NCBI RefSeq assembly: GCF_002885955.2
Contig: NZ_POQS01000002.1
Coordinates: 52,699-116,698, forward strand
Length of the DNA stretch: 64,000 nucleotides
Origin: Achromobacter pulmonis
Lineage (GTDB): Bacteria > Pseudomonadota > Gammaproteobacteria > Burkholderiales > Burkholderiaceae_B
Direction: 5' to 3'
The translations under genes were made by a program, and so were the position numbers. Under the pieces are notes generated by a model, which saw nothing but the letters and a program-made list of their open reading frames with translations, made no database searches and was not told the DNA's origin. Positions 42,084 through 52,677 of this stretch are shown piece after piece. Every line of letters starts with the position of its first letter. Positions within the stretch are counted from its first letter, which is position 1.

Positions 42084-42111
42084 ATGCGCTTTAATTATTT
42101 GCACAGCGCAT
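42084..42111 (+). promoter_or_regulatory. Inverted repeat upstream of the LysR operon
   Basis: ATGCGCT (42084-42090), 14 bases, AGCGCAT (42105-42111): perfect seven-base arms, 43 bases before the LysR gene. LysR-type proteins bind such interrupted dyads near the promoters they control. Autoregulation of the operon is a reasonable inference. Confidence 0.45.
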
Positions 42112-42153
42112 ACTTCGCGGGCAAGAATTCGTCCTTGGCATAAATCAAAACCA

Positions 42154-43131
42154 ATGGAACTTCGTCAACTCGAGGCCTTTGCGGCCGTGATGTCCACAGG
42201 CAGCGTCACCGCTGCCGGACGGCTGCTGGGACGCTCGCAGCCGGCGATCAGCCGGCTGCTGCAGGAACTGGAGGCCGAGATCGGCTATGCCCTGTTCGCG
42301 CGCAGCGGCCCGCGGGTCACGCCGACCGAACAGGGCTTTCTGCTGTACGAAGACGTCGAACGCGCGCTGGCCAGCCTGCAGCAGATCCGCGGCCGCGCCG
42401 AAGAGATCGCCCGCGGCGAGGCCCAGCCGCTGCTGATGGCGGCCACCTCGGCGCTGGCGGCCGGGCTGGTGCCCGACGCGCTCAAACGCATCGAGTCCCG
42501 GCTCGGCGCGGCCCGCGTGCAGTTGCGCAGCGCCTCGCCGGAACAGGTGGTGCATGCGGTGCTGTCGGGCTCGGCGCAACTGGGCGCGACCAGCCTGCCG
42601 CTGGAGCATCGCGGCCTGACGGTGCACTGGATCGGGCAGGCGCCCTGTGTGGCCGCGCTGCCGGAAAACGATCCGGCGGCGCAGCAGGCGGTGGTGCCGG
42701 TGTCGGCGCTGGCCGGCCGGCGCCTGATCACGATGGCCAATCCGTTCCGGCTGCGCCGGCGGCTCGACGCCGCGCTGGCCCCCGGCGGCCGCATGCCCGC
42801 CACGCTGGAAACCAATTCGTCCGTCAACGCCCTGGCCGCCGTGCGCGCCGGCCTGGGCGTGTCGGTGCTGGAACCGATCACCGCCTACGGCATGCCGATG
42901 GAAGGCGTGGCGATCCGTCCCATCGACCTGGACATCCCATTTTTCTTCGGGGTCATCACCCCGCAGTCGCAAACGCCGACGCCGGCCTGCCAGGCCATGG
43001 CCGACGCGCTGGCCGACGCCGCGGCGGCCCTGCTGCCCGGCTTCGTGCTGCACGACGCCAGCGCCCATGCGGCGCTGCTGCAGTCGATCTACGGCGACGA
43101 CGCCCCACTTACGGAATCCCCTGCATCATGA
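42154..43131 (+). CDS. LysR-family regulator, first gene of the oxygenase/ABC operon
   Basis: A 325-aa LTTR. The winged HTH is MELRQLEAFAAVMSTGSVTA, then LLGRSQPAISRLLQELEAEI. A substrate-binding domain follows, with ARSGPRVTPTEQGFLLYEDV at the hinge and typical phrases such as GLGVSVLEPITAYGMP. The closest feel is to LysR proteins for amino-acid/opine catabolism (NocR/OccR type), an impression rather than an alignment. The stop overlaps the next gene by ATGA, so unlike most LTTRs it is co-transcribed and translationally coupled to the genes it probably controls. Confidence 0.9.
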   Translation: MELRQLEAFAAVMSTGSVTAAGRLLGRSQPAISRLLQELEAEIGYALFARSGPRVTPTEQGFLLYEDVERALASLQQIRGRAEEIARGEAQPLLMAATSALAAGLVPDALKRIESRLGAARVQLRSASPEQVVHAVLSGSAQLGATSLPLEHRGLTVHWIGQAPCVAALPENDPAAQQAVVPVSALAGRRLITMANPFRLRRRLDAALAPGGRMPATLETNSSVNALAAVRAGLGVSVLEPITAYGMPMEGVAIRPIDLDIPFFFGVITPQSQTPTPACQAMADALADAAAALLPGFVLHDASAHAALLQSIYGDDAPLTESPAS

Positions 43132-44603
43132 ATCTGCCCATAGCCGCTCCGCCGCAAGGCCTGGCCGCGCTGGAAGCGCGCCTGCGCCAGGATCTTGCCT
43201 GGCTGGAACTTCCCGCCAAGAACTGGGTGACGCCCCGCCATGTCGACGGCAAGCCCGTGCTGGACGTGGCCATCGTCGGCGGCGGCATGGCCGGCCTGGC
43301 GGCGGCGGCGTCGCTCACGCACCTGGGCATCAACGCGCCCATCTTCGACCAGGCGCCCGCCGGCTTCGAAGGCCCCTGGGCCACCACGGCGCGCATGGAG
43401 ACGCTGCGCTCGCCCAAGCAGCTGACCGGCCCCGCGCTGGGCCTGCCGGCGCTGACGTTCCGCGCCTGGTTCGAATCCCAGTTCGGGTCCGAGGCCTGGG
43501 AGGCGCTGGACAAGATTCCGCGCCTGCAGTGGATGGACTACCTGCGCTGGTATCGCCGCGTGCTGGACCTGGATGTGCGGAACGAACACCGCATCCGCGC
43601 CGTGCTGCCGCGCGCCGACCGGCTGGTGCAGCTGAAGATCGAGTCGCCCGCCGGCCGCAGCACGGTGCTGGCGCGCCGCGTGGTGCTGGCGACCGGGCGC
43701 GACGGCCTGGGCGGCGCCTATGTGCCCGACTTCGCCAGGAAACTGCCGCGCAATCGCTGGGCGCACTCCTCCGACGTCATGGACTACGCCACGCTCGCCG
43801 GCAAGCGCGTGGGCGTGGTCGGCGCGGGCGCGTCCGCCATGGATAGCGCGGCCACCGCGCTGGAGGCGGGCGCGGCCAGCGTGGACCTGCTGATCCGCCG
43901 CCAGGACATCCCCCGCATCAACAAGGGCAAGGGCGCCGGCAATCCCGGCCTGACCCACGGCCACCTGACGCTGCCGGACGAATGGAAGTGGAAGATCCGC
44001 CACTACATCAACGCCGCCCAGGTCCCGCCGCCGCGCGGCAGCACGCTGCGCGTATCGCGCCACCCCAACGCGCGCTTCAACCTGGGCGCAGGCGTCCAGG
44101 ACCTGGCCATGGTGGACGACGAAATCCGCGTCACCACGCCCAAGGGCGTGTTCGCGCTGGACTTCCTGATCTTCTCCACGGGATTCCGCATCGACTGGAC
44201 CGCGCGCCCCGAGTTCGCCGCGCTGGCGCCGCACGTGCGCGCCTGGGGCGACCGCTACGTGCCGCCGGCCGGCCAGGAAGACCAGGAGCTGCATGACTCG
44301 CCCGACCTGGGCGCGGTCTTCGAACTGCAGGAGAAAACCCCGGGCGCCTGTCCCGGCCTGGACCGGGTGCACTGCTTCTCGTATCCGGCGGCGCTGACCC
44401 AGGGCACGATCTCGGGCGACATCCCCGCCATCAGCGAGGGCGCCAAGCGCCTCGCCCAGGGCATCGCGGGCCTGTTCTACCGCGAGGACGTGGCCACGCA
44501 CTACGCCAATATGGAAGCGTTCTCCGAACCGGAAGTGTTCGGCGATGAATGGGTGCCCGCGCCGGCGCCCGCCCCCATCGCGCAATCGGAGACCGCGCAA
44601 TGA
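43128..44603 (+). CDS. FAD/NAD(P)-dependent monooxygenase-like oxidoreductase
   Basis: A 491-aa flavoprotein of the FMO / N-hydroxylating group. The FAD Rossmann site is VAIVGGGMAGLAAAASL (residues about 48-64), and the second dinucleotide site VGVVGAGASAMDSAA lies near 227-241. An ATG-like motif segment LDFLIFSTGFRIDW sits in the second half. No signal peptide. It is coupled on both sides to LysR and the ABC permease genes, so it likely oxidises the imported compound or a product of it. The FMO signature FxGxxxHxxxY is not obvious, so the substrate and exact subgroup are open. Confidence 0.8.
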   Translation: MNLPIAAPPQGLAALEARLRQDLAWLELPAKNWVTPRHVDGKPVLDVAIVGGGMAGLAAAASLTHLGINAPIFDQAPAGFEGPWATTARMETLRSPKQLTGPALGLPALTFRAWFESQFGSEAWEALDKIPRLQWMDYLRWYRRVLDLDVRNEHRIRAVLPRADRLVQLKIESPAGRSTVLARRVVLATGRDGLGGAYVPDFARKLPRNRWAHSSDVMDYATLAGKRVGVVGAGASAMDSAATALEAGAASVDLLIRRQDIPRINKGKGAGNPGLTHGHLTLPDEWKWKIRHYINAAQVPPPRGSTLRVSRHPNARFNLGAGVQDLAMVDDEIRVTTPKGVFALDFLIFSTGFRIDWTARPEFAALAPHVRAWGDRYVPPAGQEDQELHDSPDLGAVFELQEKTPGACPGLDRVHCFSYPAALTQGTISGDIPAISEGAKRLAQGIAGLFYREDVATHYANMEAFSEPEVFGDEWVPAPAPAPIAQSETAQ

Positions 44604-45574
44604 CGGGCTGGTTGCTGCGCCGCGTGGCGCAAGCCGCGGTGGTCGTCTTCCTGATGACGCTGATCGTGTTCGTGGGCCTGCATGCCATCGGCAACCCGGT
44701 GGACATTCTGATCGGCCAGGACGTGGACCAGGTCGACCGCGCCCGCATCATCGCCGAGCTGGGCCTGGACAAGCCGCTGTGGGAACAGTACCTGGCGTTC
44801 ATCAACGGCGCCCTGCACGGCAATCTGGGCAACAGCTTCGTCTACAACATCCCGGCCGTGGAGCTGGTGATCCAGCGCCTGCCCGCCACCTTCGAGCTGG
44901 CCATCGCCGCCATGCTGCTGGCGGTGGTCGTGGGCCTGCCGCTGGGCCTGCTGGCCGGGCTGTATCCGGAAAGCCGCTATTCCAAGCTGATCATGGCGGG
45001 CAGCATCGTCGGCTTCTCGCTGCCCACCTTCTGGATCGCGCTGATGCTGATCATGACGTTCAGCGTGTCGCTGGGCTGGCTGCCGGCCAGCGGCCGCGGC
45101 GAGACGGTGGAGTTCCTGGGCCTGCAATGGTCGTGGCTGACGGCCGACGGCTGGCGCCACCTGATCCTGCCGGCCTTCAACCTGTCGCTGTTCAAGATCT
45201 CGCTGGTGATCCGCCTGACCCGCGCCGGCGTGCGCGACGTGCTGCCGCAGGACTTCGTGAAATTCGCGCGCGCCAAGGGCCTGTCGCCGCTGCGCGTGGT
45301 GGGCGTGCACGTGCTGCGCAACACCATGATCCCGCTGGTGACGGTGCTGGGCCTGGAACTGGGCTCGACCATCGCGTTCGCCGTGGTCACCGAGAGCATC
45401 TTCGCCTGGCCCGGCGCCGGCAAGCTGATCCTGGACAGCCTGAACGCGCTGGACCGCCCCGTGATCGTGGCCTACCTGATCGTGGTGGTGTTCCTGTTCG
45501 TCACGCTGAACCTGATCGTCGACATTCTGTACAAAGTGCTGGACCCGCGGGTGCGGCTGGAGGCTGCCGCATGA
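44600..45574 (+). CDS. ABC permease, DppB/OppB type
   Basis: A 324-aa permease. It has the DppB opening (MTGWLLRRVAQAAVVVFLMT), a periplasmic loop and six membrane segments. The EAA loop (FVKFARAKGLSPLRVVGVHV) contacts the ATPase. The C-terminal phrase SIFAWPGAGKLILDSLNALD is typical of DppB. With the following permease it forms a peptide/nickel-type (PepT) importer. Overlaps both neighbours by ATGA. Confidence 0.93.
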   Translation: MTGWLLRRVAQAAVVVFLMTLIVFVGLHAIGNPVDILIGQDVDQVDRARIIAELGLDKPLWEQYLAFINGALHGNLGNSFVYNIPAVELVIQRLPATFELAIAAMLLAVVVGLPLGLLAGLYPESRYSKLIMAGSIVGFSLPTFWIALMLIMTFSVSLGWLPASGRGETVEFLGLQWSWLTADGWRHLILPAFNLSLFKISLVIRLTRAGVRDVLPQDFVKFARAKGLSPLRVVGVHVLRNTMIPLVTVLGLELGSTIAFAVVTESIFAWPGAGKLILDSLNALDRPVIVAYLIVVVFLFVTLNLIVDILYKVLDPRVRLEAAA

Positions 45575-46484
45575 GCGTTGTATCCACACAAACGCCGGCG
45601 CCCGCCCTGCGCCGCGAATCTCCCTGGCGCCGCAACCTGGCCGAGTTCATGTCGTCCAGGACCGCGGTGCTGGGCCTGGCTGTGTCGCTGCTGCTGATCC
45701 TGGCCGCCGCGCTGGCGCCCTGGATCGCGCCGCAGAACCCTTACGACCTGCTGCAGATCGACGTGCTCGACGCGCGCCTGCCGCCAGGCACCATGAACGG
45801 GCTGGAGACCTTCCACTACTGGCTGGGCACCGACGGCCAGGGCCGCGACCTGCTGTCGGGGATTCTGTACGGCCTGCGCATCAGCCTGATGGTGGGCGTG
45901 GGCTCGGCCCTGATCGCCGGCGTGGTCGGCACGCTGCTGGGCCTGCTGGCCGCCTACGCGGGCGGCAAGGTCGACGCGCTCATCATGCGCCTGGTGGACC
46001 TGATCCTGTCCTTCCCGTCCATCCTGGTCGCCATGATGATCCTGGCCTACCTGGGCAAGGGCGTGGGCAACGTGGTGCTGACGCTGGTGATCCTGGAATG
46101 GGCCTACTACGCCCGCACCGCGCGCGGCCAGGCCCTGGTGGAGCGCCGCCGCGAATACGTGGAAGCCGCCCGCTGCCTGGACATCCCCAACTGGCGGATC
46201 ATGCTCAAGCACATCCTGCCCAACTGCCTGCCGCCGCTGATCGTCATCGGCACGCTGCAGATCGCGCGCGCCATCACGCTGGAAGCCACGCTCAGCTTCC
46301 TGGGCCTGGGCGTGCCCGTGACCGAACCGTCGCTGGGGCTGCTGATCTCCAACGGCTTCCAGACCATGCTGTCCGGCGAATACTGGATCAGCTTCTATCC
46401 CGGCATCGCGCTGCTGATCACCATCGTGGCCATCAACCTGGTGGGCGACCGCCTGCGCGACGTGCTGAACCCGAGGAACCACAA

Positions 46485-46488
<4 letters not shown>
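45571..46488 (+). CDS. ABC permease, DppC/OppC type
   Basis: A 305-aa permease. The cytoplasmic N-terminus has SPWRRNLAEFMSSRTAVLGL, and HYWLGTDGQGRDLLSGILYG is the hallmark of DppC. The EAA loop is YVEAARCLDIPNWRIMLKHI, and LEATLSFLGLGVPVTEPSLG follows. It pairs with the upstream DppB-like permease. Overlap with both neighbours implies fixed stoichiometry. Confidence 0.94.
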
Positions 46489-47491
<1,003 letters not shown>

Positions 47492-47495
<4 letters not shown>

Positions 47496-48505
47496 CGGCG
47501 TCCGCTCCCACCCCGCTGATCGACCTGAGCCGGGTCAGCAAGCGCTTCGGCGAACGCGCCGTCGGCCCGGCCGGCCGCGCCCTGCAGCGCCTGGGCCTGT
47601 CCAAGCCGCCCGCCGTCACCCGCGCCGTCGACAACGTGGACCTCATCGTCAATCCCGGCGAAGTGGTCGGCCTGGTCGGCGAGTCCGGCTGCGGCAAGTC
47701 CACGCTGGGCCGCATCGCGGCCGGCCTGCTCACGCCCTCCGGCGGCGAGATCCGCATCAACGGCGTGCGCCCCGCGGACATGAACGCCGCCCAGGCCCAT
47801 GCCGCGCGCCTGCGGGTGCAGATGATCTTCCAGGACCCCTACGCCAGCCTCAACCCGCGCCTGCGCGTCGACGAGATCGTGGGCGAGGCGGCCCGCATCC
47901 ACGGACTGGTCGGCAACGGCGACTTCGACGACTACGTCAGCGCCCAGCTGGAACGCGCCGGCCTGGACCCGGCGCTGCGCCACCGCTACCCGCACCAGTT
48001 CAGCGGCGGCCAGCGCCAGCGCATCGGCATCGCCCGCGCGCTGGCCGTGCAGCCTTCCATGCTGGTGTGCGACGAAGCCGTGGCCGCGCTGGACGTGTCC
48101 ATCCAGGCCCAGATCCTGAACCTGTTCATGGACCTGCGCGAAGACCTGGGATTGACCTATCTGTTCATCAGCCACGACCTGGGCGTGGTCGAGCACCTGT
48201 CCGACCGCGTCGTCATCATGTACCTGGGCCGCGTGGTGGAGACGGCCACGGTGGAAGAAGTCTTCCGCCGTCCCAACCACCCGTACACCCAGGCCCTGCT
48301 GGCCGAAATCCCCAGCCTGAAATCGCGCCGCAAGACCTTTACCGCGATCAAGGGCGAAATCCCCAGCCCGCTGAACCCGCCCGGCGGCTGCCATTTCCAT
48401 CCGCGCTGTCCGCAAGCGATGCCGCGCTGCAAGACCGAGGTTCCCACGCTCAAGGGTATCGCCATCAACCACCTGAGCGCCTGCCACCTGAACGACATGG
48501 CTTGA
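47492..48505 (+). CDS. ABC ATP-binding protein, DppF/OppF type
   Basis: A 337-aa ATPase. Walker A is GLVGESGCGKSTLG, the signature HQFSGGQRQRIGIA and Walker B MLVCDEAVAALD. The OppF extension has CHFHPRCPQAMPRC. A short insert near residues 20-45 (RALQRLGLSKPPAVTRAVDN) separates the first strand from the P-loop domain; this is the usual site of an OppF insert. It overlaps the DppD-type gene by four bases and ends 26 bases before the binding protein gene. Confidence 0.95.
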
Positions 48506-48531
48506 ACACGCCTTCAACAAGGACTCCGAAC

Positions 48532-50103
48532 ATGAAACGCCTGATTCTCACCACGCTCGCCGCCGCCGTCCTCGGCGCCTCGGCCGCCGCCGTCGCCGAC
48601 GACCTGTCCATCGGCTTCGCCGACCCGCTGTCCTCGCTGGACCCGCAGCTGAACAACCACGCCGGCGACCGCTCGGTGGCGCTGCACTTCTGGGATCTGC
48701 TGATCGAGAACAAGGAGAACAAGCTGCAGCCCGGCCTGGCCGTGAGCTGGAAGCCGCTGGACGACAAGACCTGGGAATTCAAGCTGCGCGAAGGCGTCAA
48801 GTGGCAGGACGGCACGCCCTTCACCGCCGACGACCTGATCTACTCCTACACCCGCGCGCGCGCCGTGCCGGGCAGCGTGGCCACCTACGCAGGCTACCTG
48901 CGCACCATCGACTCGATGAGCGCCAAGGACCCGCTGACCCTCATCGTCAAGACCAAGGCGCCCAATCCCGACCTGCCGCTGAACCTGGCCTCGGTGCACG
49001 TGGTCAGCAAGCACGTGGGCGAGAAGTCCACCACCGAGGACTACAACTCGGGCAAGGCCATGATCGGCACCGGCCCCTACAAGTTCGTGTCCTACACCCC
49101 CGGCGACCGCGTCATCATGGAACGCAACGACGCCTACTGGGGCGGCAAGCAGATCTGGGACAAGGTCAACTACCGCTACATCAACAACGCCGCCGCCCGC
49201 ACCGCGGCGCTGCTGGCCGGCGACGTGGACGTGATCGACAAGGTCTCGGTGTCCGACCTGGCCAAGCTGCAGAAGGCCTCGAACGTCTCGGTCTATCCGT
49301 ACGACGGCCTGCGCGTCATGCTGCTGCAGCCCAGCTTCAACCCCGCGCCCAACGCCTACATCACCGACAACAACGGCAAGCCGCTGGACAAGAATCCGCT
49401 CCTGGACGTGCGCGTGCGCCAGGCGCTGAACCTGGCCATCAACCGCAAGGCCATCGCCGACCGCATCCTGCAGGGCGCGGCCACCGAGGCCAACCAGTGG
49501 ATGCCCAAGGGCACCTTCGGCTACAACCCCGACGTCAAGAACATCCCCAACGACGCCGCCCAGGCCAAGAAGCTGCTGGCCGAGGCCGGCTACCCCGAGG
49601 GCTTCAAGCTGACCATGCACGTGCCCAACGACCGCTACCCGCAAGGCCCGGAAACGGCCCAGGCCGTGGCGCAGTTCTGGACCCGCATCGGCGTCAAGAC
49701 CCAGGTGGAAGTAGTGCCGTGGGCCGTGTACTCGGGCCGCGCCAACAAGAACGAATTCGCGGTCAGCATGCTGGCCTGGGGCAACGGCACCGGCGAAGGC
49801 AGCTACGCGCTGGTCAACGTCCTGGCCACCGCCGACCCCAAGAAGGGCCTCGGCGCCTCCAACTGGGGCCGCTACAGCAACCCCAAGGTCGACGCCGCCC
49901 TGGAGCAGTCCACCTCGGAATTCGACGTGGCCAAGCGCGAAGCCATCCTGCGCGACTCGGTCAAGATCGTGTCCGATGACGTCGGCGTGATTCCGCTCTT
50001 CCACTACAAGAACATCTGGGCCGCCAAGAAAGGCCTGAAGGTCACCCCCATGACCAGCGACCGCACGGCCGCCATGATGGTGACCAAGGACGCGGGCAAG
50101 TAA
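48532..50103 (+). CDS. ABC substrate-binding protein, SBP_bac_5 family
   Basis: This 523-aa periplasmic binding protein has a signal peptide (LILTTLAAAVLGASAAAVA). DPLSSLDPQLNNHAGDRSVA and the family motif FKLREGVKWQDGTPFTADDL follow, then GTGPYKFVSYTPGDRVIME and VRQALNLAINRKAIADRIL. It probably binds a peptide-like or modified amino compound, not determinable here. It resembles the TIGR04028-type binding proteins that occur next to AhpD/CMD-domain proteins (family name from memory), consistent with its neighbours. CAAGGAC lies upstream of the ATG. Confidence 0.92.
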   Translation: MKRLILTTLAAAVLGASAAAVADDLSIGFADPLSSLDPQLNNHAGDRSVALHFWDLLIENKENKLQPGLAVSWKPLDDKTWEFKLREGVKWQDGTPFTADDLIYSYTRARAVPGSVATYAGYLRTIDSMSAKDPLTLIVKTKAPNPDLPLNLASVHVVSKHVGEKSTTEDYNSGKAMIGTGPYKFVSYTPGDRVIMERNDAYWGGKQIWDKVNYRYINNAAARTAALLAGDVDVIDKVSVSDLAKLQKASNVSVYPYDGLRVMLLQPSFNPAPNAYITDNNGKPLDKNPLLDVRVRQALNLAINRKAIADRILQGAATEANQWMPKGTFGYNPDVKNIPNDAAQAKKLLAEAGYPEGFKLTMHVPNDRYPQGPETAQAVAQFWTRIGVKTQVEVVPWAVYSGRANKNEFAVSMLAWGNGTGEGSYALVNVLATADPKKGLGASNWGRYSNPKVDAALEQSTSEFDVAKREAILRDSVKIVSDDVGVIPLFHYKNIWAAKKGLKVTPMTSDRTAAMMVTKDAGK

Positions 50104-50106
50104 GCC

Positions 50107-51405
50107 ATGGCGCTCACCCTTTCCGTCACCCCCGCGGACGCCCTGATCGACGTGCCGCGCTGCATCCGGGTCGAGCAGGCCCGGCCCGGCCAGACCGTGG
50201 AAATCACGGCTCTGACCCGCCGCAACGGCGTGCTGTGGCAAAGCCGCGCGGCGTTCGTGGCCGACGCCGACGGCGTCGTCGACCTCTCGCGCCAGGCGCC
50301 CGCTTCCGGCGACTACGCCGGCACGGCCCCCATGGGCCTGATCTGGTCGCAATCGCCCGTGGACTCGCCCAGCCGCGAGCAGTTCAACCACCCGGTGACC
50401 GAGGCCCTGGTCACCGACGTGGTGGCCCGCGCAGACGGCGCCCAGGCCCAGGCCAGCTTCACCCAGCGCCTGGCCGCCGAAGGCGTCACCCGCCACGAAG
50501 TGCGCGAGGAAGGCCTGGTCGGCACGCTATACCTGCCGCCCGGCTGCGCGCCCGGCACGCATCCCGCCGTCATGATCCTGAACGGCTCGGGCGGCGGCAT
50601 CAACGAACCGCGCGCCGCGCTCTACGCCTCGCGCGGCTACGCCGCCTTCGCGCTGGCCTACTTCAAGGCGCCGGGGCTGTCCGACTACATCTCCAACACG
50701 CCGCTGGAATACTTCCAGACCGGGCTGCGCTGGCTGCGCAAGAAGGTGCAGCCCAAGCACGACTTCGTCGCCCTCAGCGGCCAGTCGCGCGGCGGCGAAC
50801 TGGTGCTGCTGCTGGGCGCCACCTTCCCCGAGGAAGTCTCGGCCGTGGTCGGCTACGTGCCGGGCGCCGTGGTCCACAGCGGCCAGAACGCCTGCGACCC
50901 CAAGATCGGCCGCGAAGGCCCCACCTGGCTGCTGGGCGGCAAGCCCGTGCCGCACGTCTGGGAAAACAACCGCACCGCCACCTGGGCCCCGTTCGACGAA
51001 GGCCCACCGCCGCACCGCCACGAAAAAGCCATCCTCACCGCGCTGCAGGACCCCGACGCCGTGGCCCGCGCCCGCATCAAGGTCGAGAACATCCAGGGCC
51101 CGGTCATCCTCTTGTCCGGCACCGACGACGGCTCCTGGCCGTCCAGCCTGTACTCGAAGATGGTGCGCGACAAACTGGCCGAAGTGAAGCACCCCTACCC
51201 GGTCCAGTGGCTGGACTACGAGAACGGCGGGCACTCCATCCTGTTCCCGTACGTGCCCACCACCCAGCACGTCTACGCCCATCCCGTGTCCGGCAAGATC
51301 AGCACCAGCGGCGGCACCCCCAGGGATAACGCCCGCGCCGACCAGGAATCGTGGGAAGGCGTGCTCAAGTTCCTCGACGCCGCGGTGCGCGCGCGCGCCG
51401 CCTGA
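50107..51405 (+). CDS. BAAT/acyl-CoA thioesterase-like alpha/beta hydrolase
   Basis: A 432-aa cytoplasmic protein with the bile-acid-CoA:amino-acid N-acyltransferase layout. The N-terminal beta-sandwich (Bile_Hydr_Trans; residues about 10-140) has AFVADADGVVDLSRQAPASG. The C-terminal hydrolase domain has nucleophile Ser227 in SGQSRGGEL, Asp340/341 in GTDDG and His376 in GGHSI. A Ser nucleophile favours thioesterase/hydrolase over acyltransferase activity, which uses Cys in animal BAAT. It is three bases after the binding protein gene, so it may cleave an acyl conjugate of the imported compound. Confidence 0.86.
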   Translation: MALTLSVTPADALIDVPRCIRVEQARPGQTVEITALTRRNGVLWQSRAAFVADADGVVDLSRQAPASGDYAGTAPMGLIWSQSPVDSPSREQFNHPVTEALVTDVVARADGAQAQASFTQRLAAEGVTRHEVREEGLVGTLYLPPGCAPGTHPAVMILNGSGGGINEPRAALYASRGYAAFALAYFKAPGLSDYISNTPLEYFQTGLRWLRKKVQPKHDFVALSGQSRGGELVLLLGATFPEEVSAVVGYVPGAVVHSGQNACDPKIGREGPTWLLGGKPVPHVWENNRTATWAPFDEGPPPHRHEKAILTALQDPDAVARARIKVENIQGPVILLSGTDDGSWPSSLYSKMVRDKLAEVKHPYPVQWLDYENGGHSILFPYVPTTQHVYAHPVSGKISTSGGTPRDNARADQESWEGVLKFLDAAVRARAA

Positions 51406-51424
51406 CAGAATCAAGGAGATCCGC

Positions 51425-52594
51425 ATGGCTGAACCCATTACCTACAACGTCGCCTTCGACCTCGTCGACCGCCTGGTCGCGCTGGCGCCCGACAGCAAGA
51501 CCTACGCCGCGCGCCACCAGCGCGAGAAAGTCGCCGCCGCCACCCAGGGCAGCTACGACGCCCTGTTCGACCCCGCGCTGCCCGGCCTGTCGCTGGCCGA
51601 GCGCCTGCTGGTCGCGCTGTACGCCAGCCGCATCACCCCGTCGCCGCTGCTGGCCGCGCACTACCGCAAGCGCCTGGCCGAGACCGACGCCGCGCCCGCC
51701 GACATCGCCATCGCCGAGTCCGGCAAGCCTGCCGAGGCATCCAGCCCGCGCCTGGCCGCCATCCTCGAATACACGCGCAAGCTGATCGAAAAGCCCGTCG
51801 AAGGCGACGAGGCCGCGCTCAAGACCCTGCCGGCCGCCGGCGTGTCCACGCCCGCCGTCGTCACCCTGTCGCAGCTCATCGCCTTCCTGTCCTACCAGGT
51901 CCGCCTGGTCGCCGGCCTGCAAGCCATGCAGGCCCTGGAAAGCCAGCCCGGCCGCGCCGCCGGCACGCCGCCCGCGCCCTTCCCGCCCAACACCGCGGCC
52001 ACCGCGCCCGGCGCCGTCATCAAGAACCACGGCTTCACCAACGAAAGCCTGGAATGGAAGGCCTGGCTGGACGTCGTCAACGTGGAAACCGCCACGCCAG
52101 AGCAGATCGCCGTCCTGGAAGAAAGCCACCCCAAGGCCAAGGTCTCCGACTACTACCTGTTCCTGGTCCACCAGCCCGAGATCCTGCGCCAGCGCTCCAC
52201 CGCGTTCAACGCCATCATGTACGCCCCCGGCGGCCTGTCGCGCGCCGAACGCGAACTGGGCGCCACCGTCGTGTCGCGCGTCAACGGCTGCGTCTACTGC
52301 GCCTCGGTCCACGCCCAGCGCTTCGAGCAACTGGCCAAACGCAACGACGTGATCGCCCAGGTCTTCGAAGACCCCGCCACCGCCGGCACCACCGCGCGCG
52401 AACTGGCTATCGGCAAGTTCTCCATCCAGATCACCGACGCGCCCGCCACGGTGAACGCCGACAGCATCCAGGCCCTGAAGGACGTGGGCCTGAACGAAGG
52501 CGAGGTCCTGGACCTGCTGCATTCGGATGCGATCTTCGCCTGGGCGAATCGCCTGATGCTCAACCTGGGCGAGCCGGTTTTCCCCAAGGCTTGA
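51425..52594 (+). CDS. Fused CMD/AhpD-domain protein (peroxidase-related)
   Basis: A 389-aa protein with two alkylhydroperoxidase-like (CMD) halves. The N-terminal half (about 1-180) has LSLAERLLVALYASRITPSP and lacks a CxxC. The C-terminal half (about 205-389) carries the AhpD redox site NGCVYCASVHAQRF with Cys289, Cys292 and His296. Such pairs are normally two adjacent genes (Avi_7170 and Avi_7169 families, TIGR04029/TIGR04030, from memory); here they are one polypeptide. It closes the operon and may detoxify peroxide made by the flavoprotein. TCAAGGAG precedes the ATG. Confidence 0.85.
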   Translation: MAEPITYNVAFDLVDRLVALAPDSKTYAARHQREKVAAATQGSYDALFDPALPGLSLAERLLVALYASRITPSPLLAAHYRKRLAETDAAPADIAIAESGKPAEASSPRLAAILEYTRKLIEKPVEGDEAALKTLPAAGVSTPAVVTLSQLIAFLSYQVRLVAGLQAMQALESQPGRAAGTPPAPFPPNTAATAPGAVIKNHGFTNESLEWKAWLDVVNVETATPEQIAVLEESHPKAKVSDYYLFLVHQPEILRQRSTAFNAIMYAPGGLSRAERELGATVVSRVNGCVYCASVHAQRFEQLAKRNDVIAQVFEDPATAGTTARELAIGKFSIQITDAPATVNADSIQALKDVGLNEGEVLDLLHSDAIFAWANRLMLNLGEPVFPKA

Positions 52595-52600
52595 CCCTGT

Positions 52601-52670
52601 GGCGTCCGGCCGCCCGCGTGCCGGACGCCTGGCCGCTTGTCATCGCCGGCACTGGCCGGCGCTGACAAGC
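52601..52670. terminator. Two tandem hairpins between convergent genes
   Basis: First hairpin: GGCGTCCGGC (52601-52610) with 52620-52629, ten perfect pairs, nine-base loop. Second: GCTTGTCATCGCCGGC (52635-52650) with 52655-52670, 15 of 16 pairs, loop ACTG. They separate the fused AhpD gene from the convergent LysE gene and probably stop transcription from both sides, although no T-run follows. Confidence 0.65.
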
Positions 52671-52677
52671 CGCCCTT

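Noticed and set aside
48514..50496. 660-codon minus-strand frame opposite the substrate-binding protein gene
   Set aside because: Valine/glycine/histidine-rich antisense frame without motifs; the plus-strand gene has a signal peptide and family motifs.
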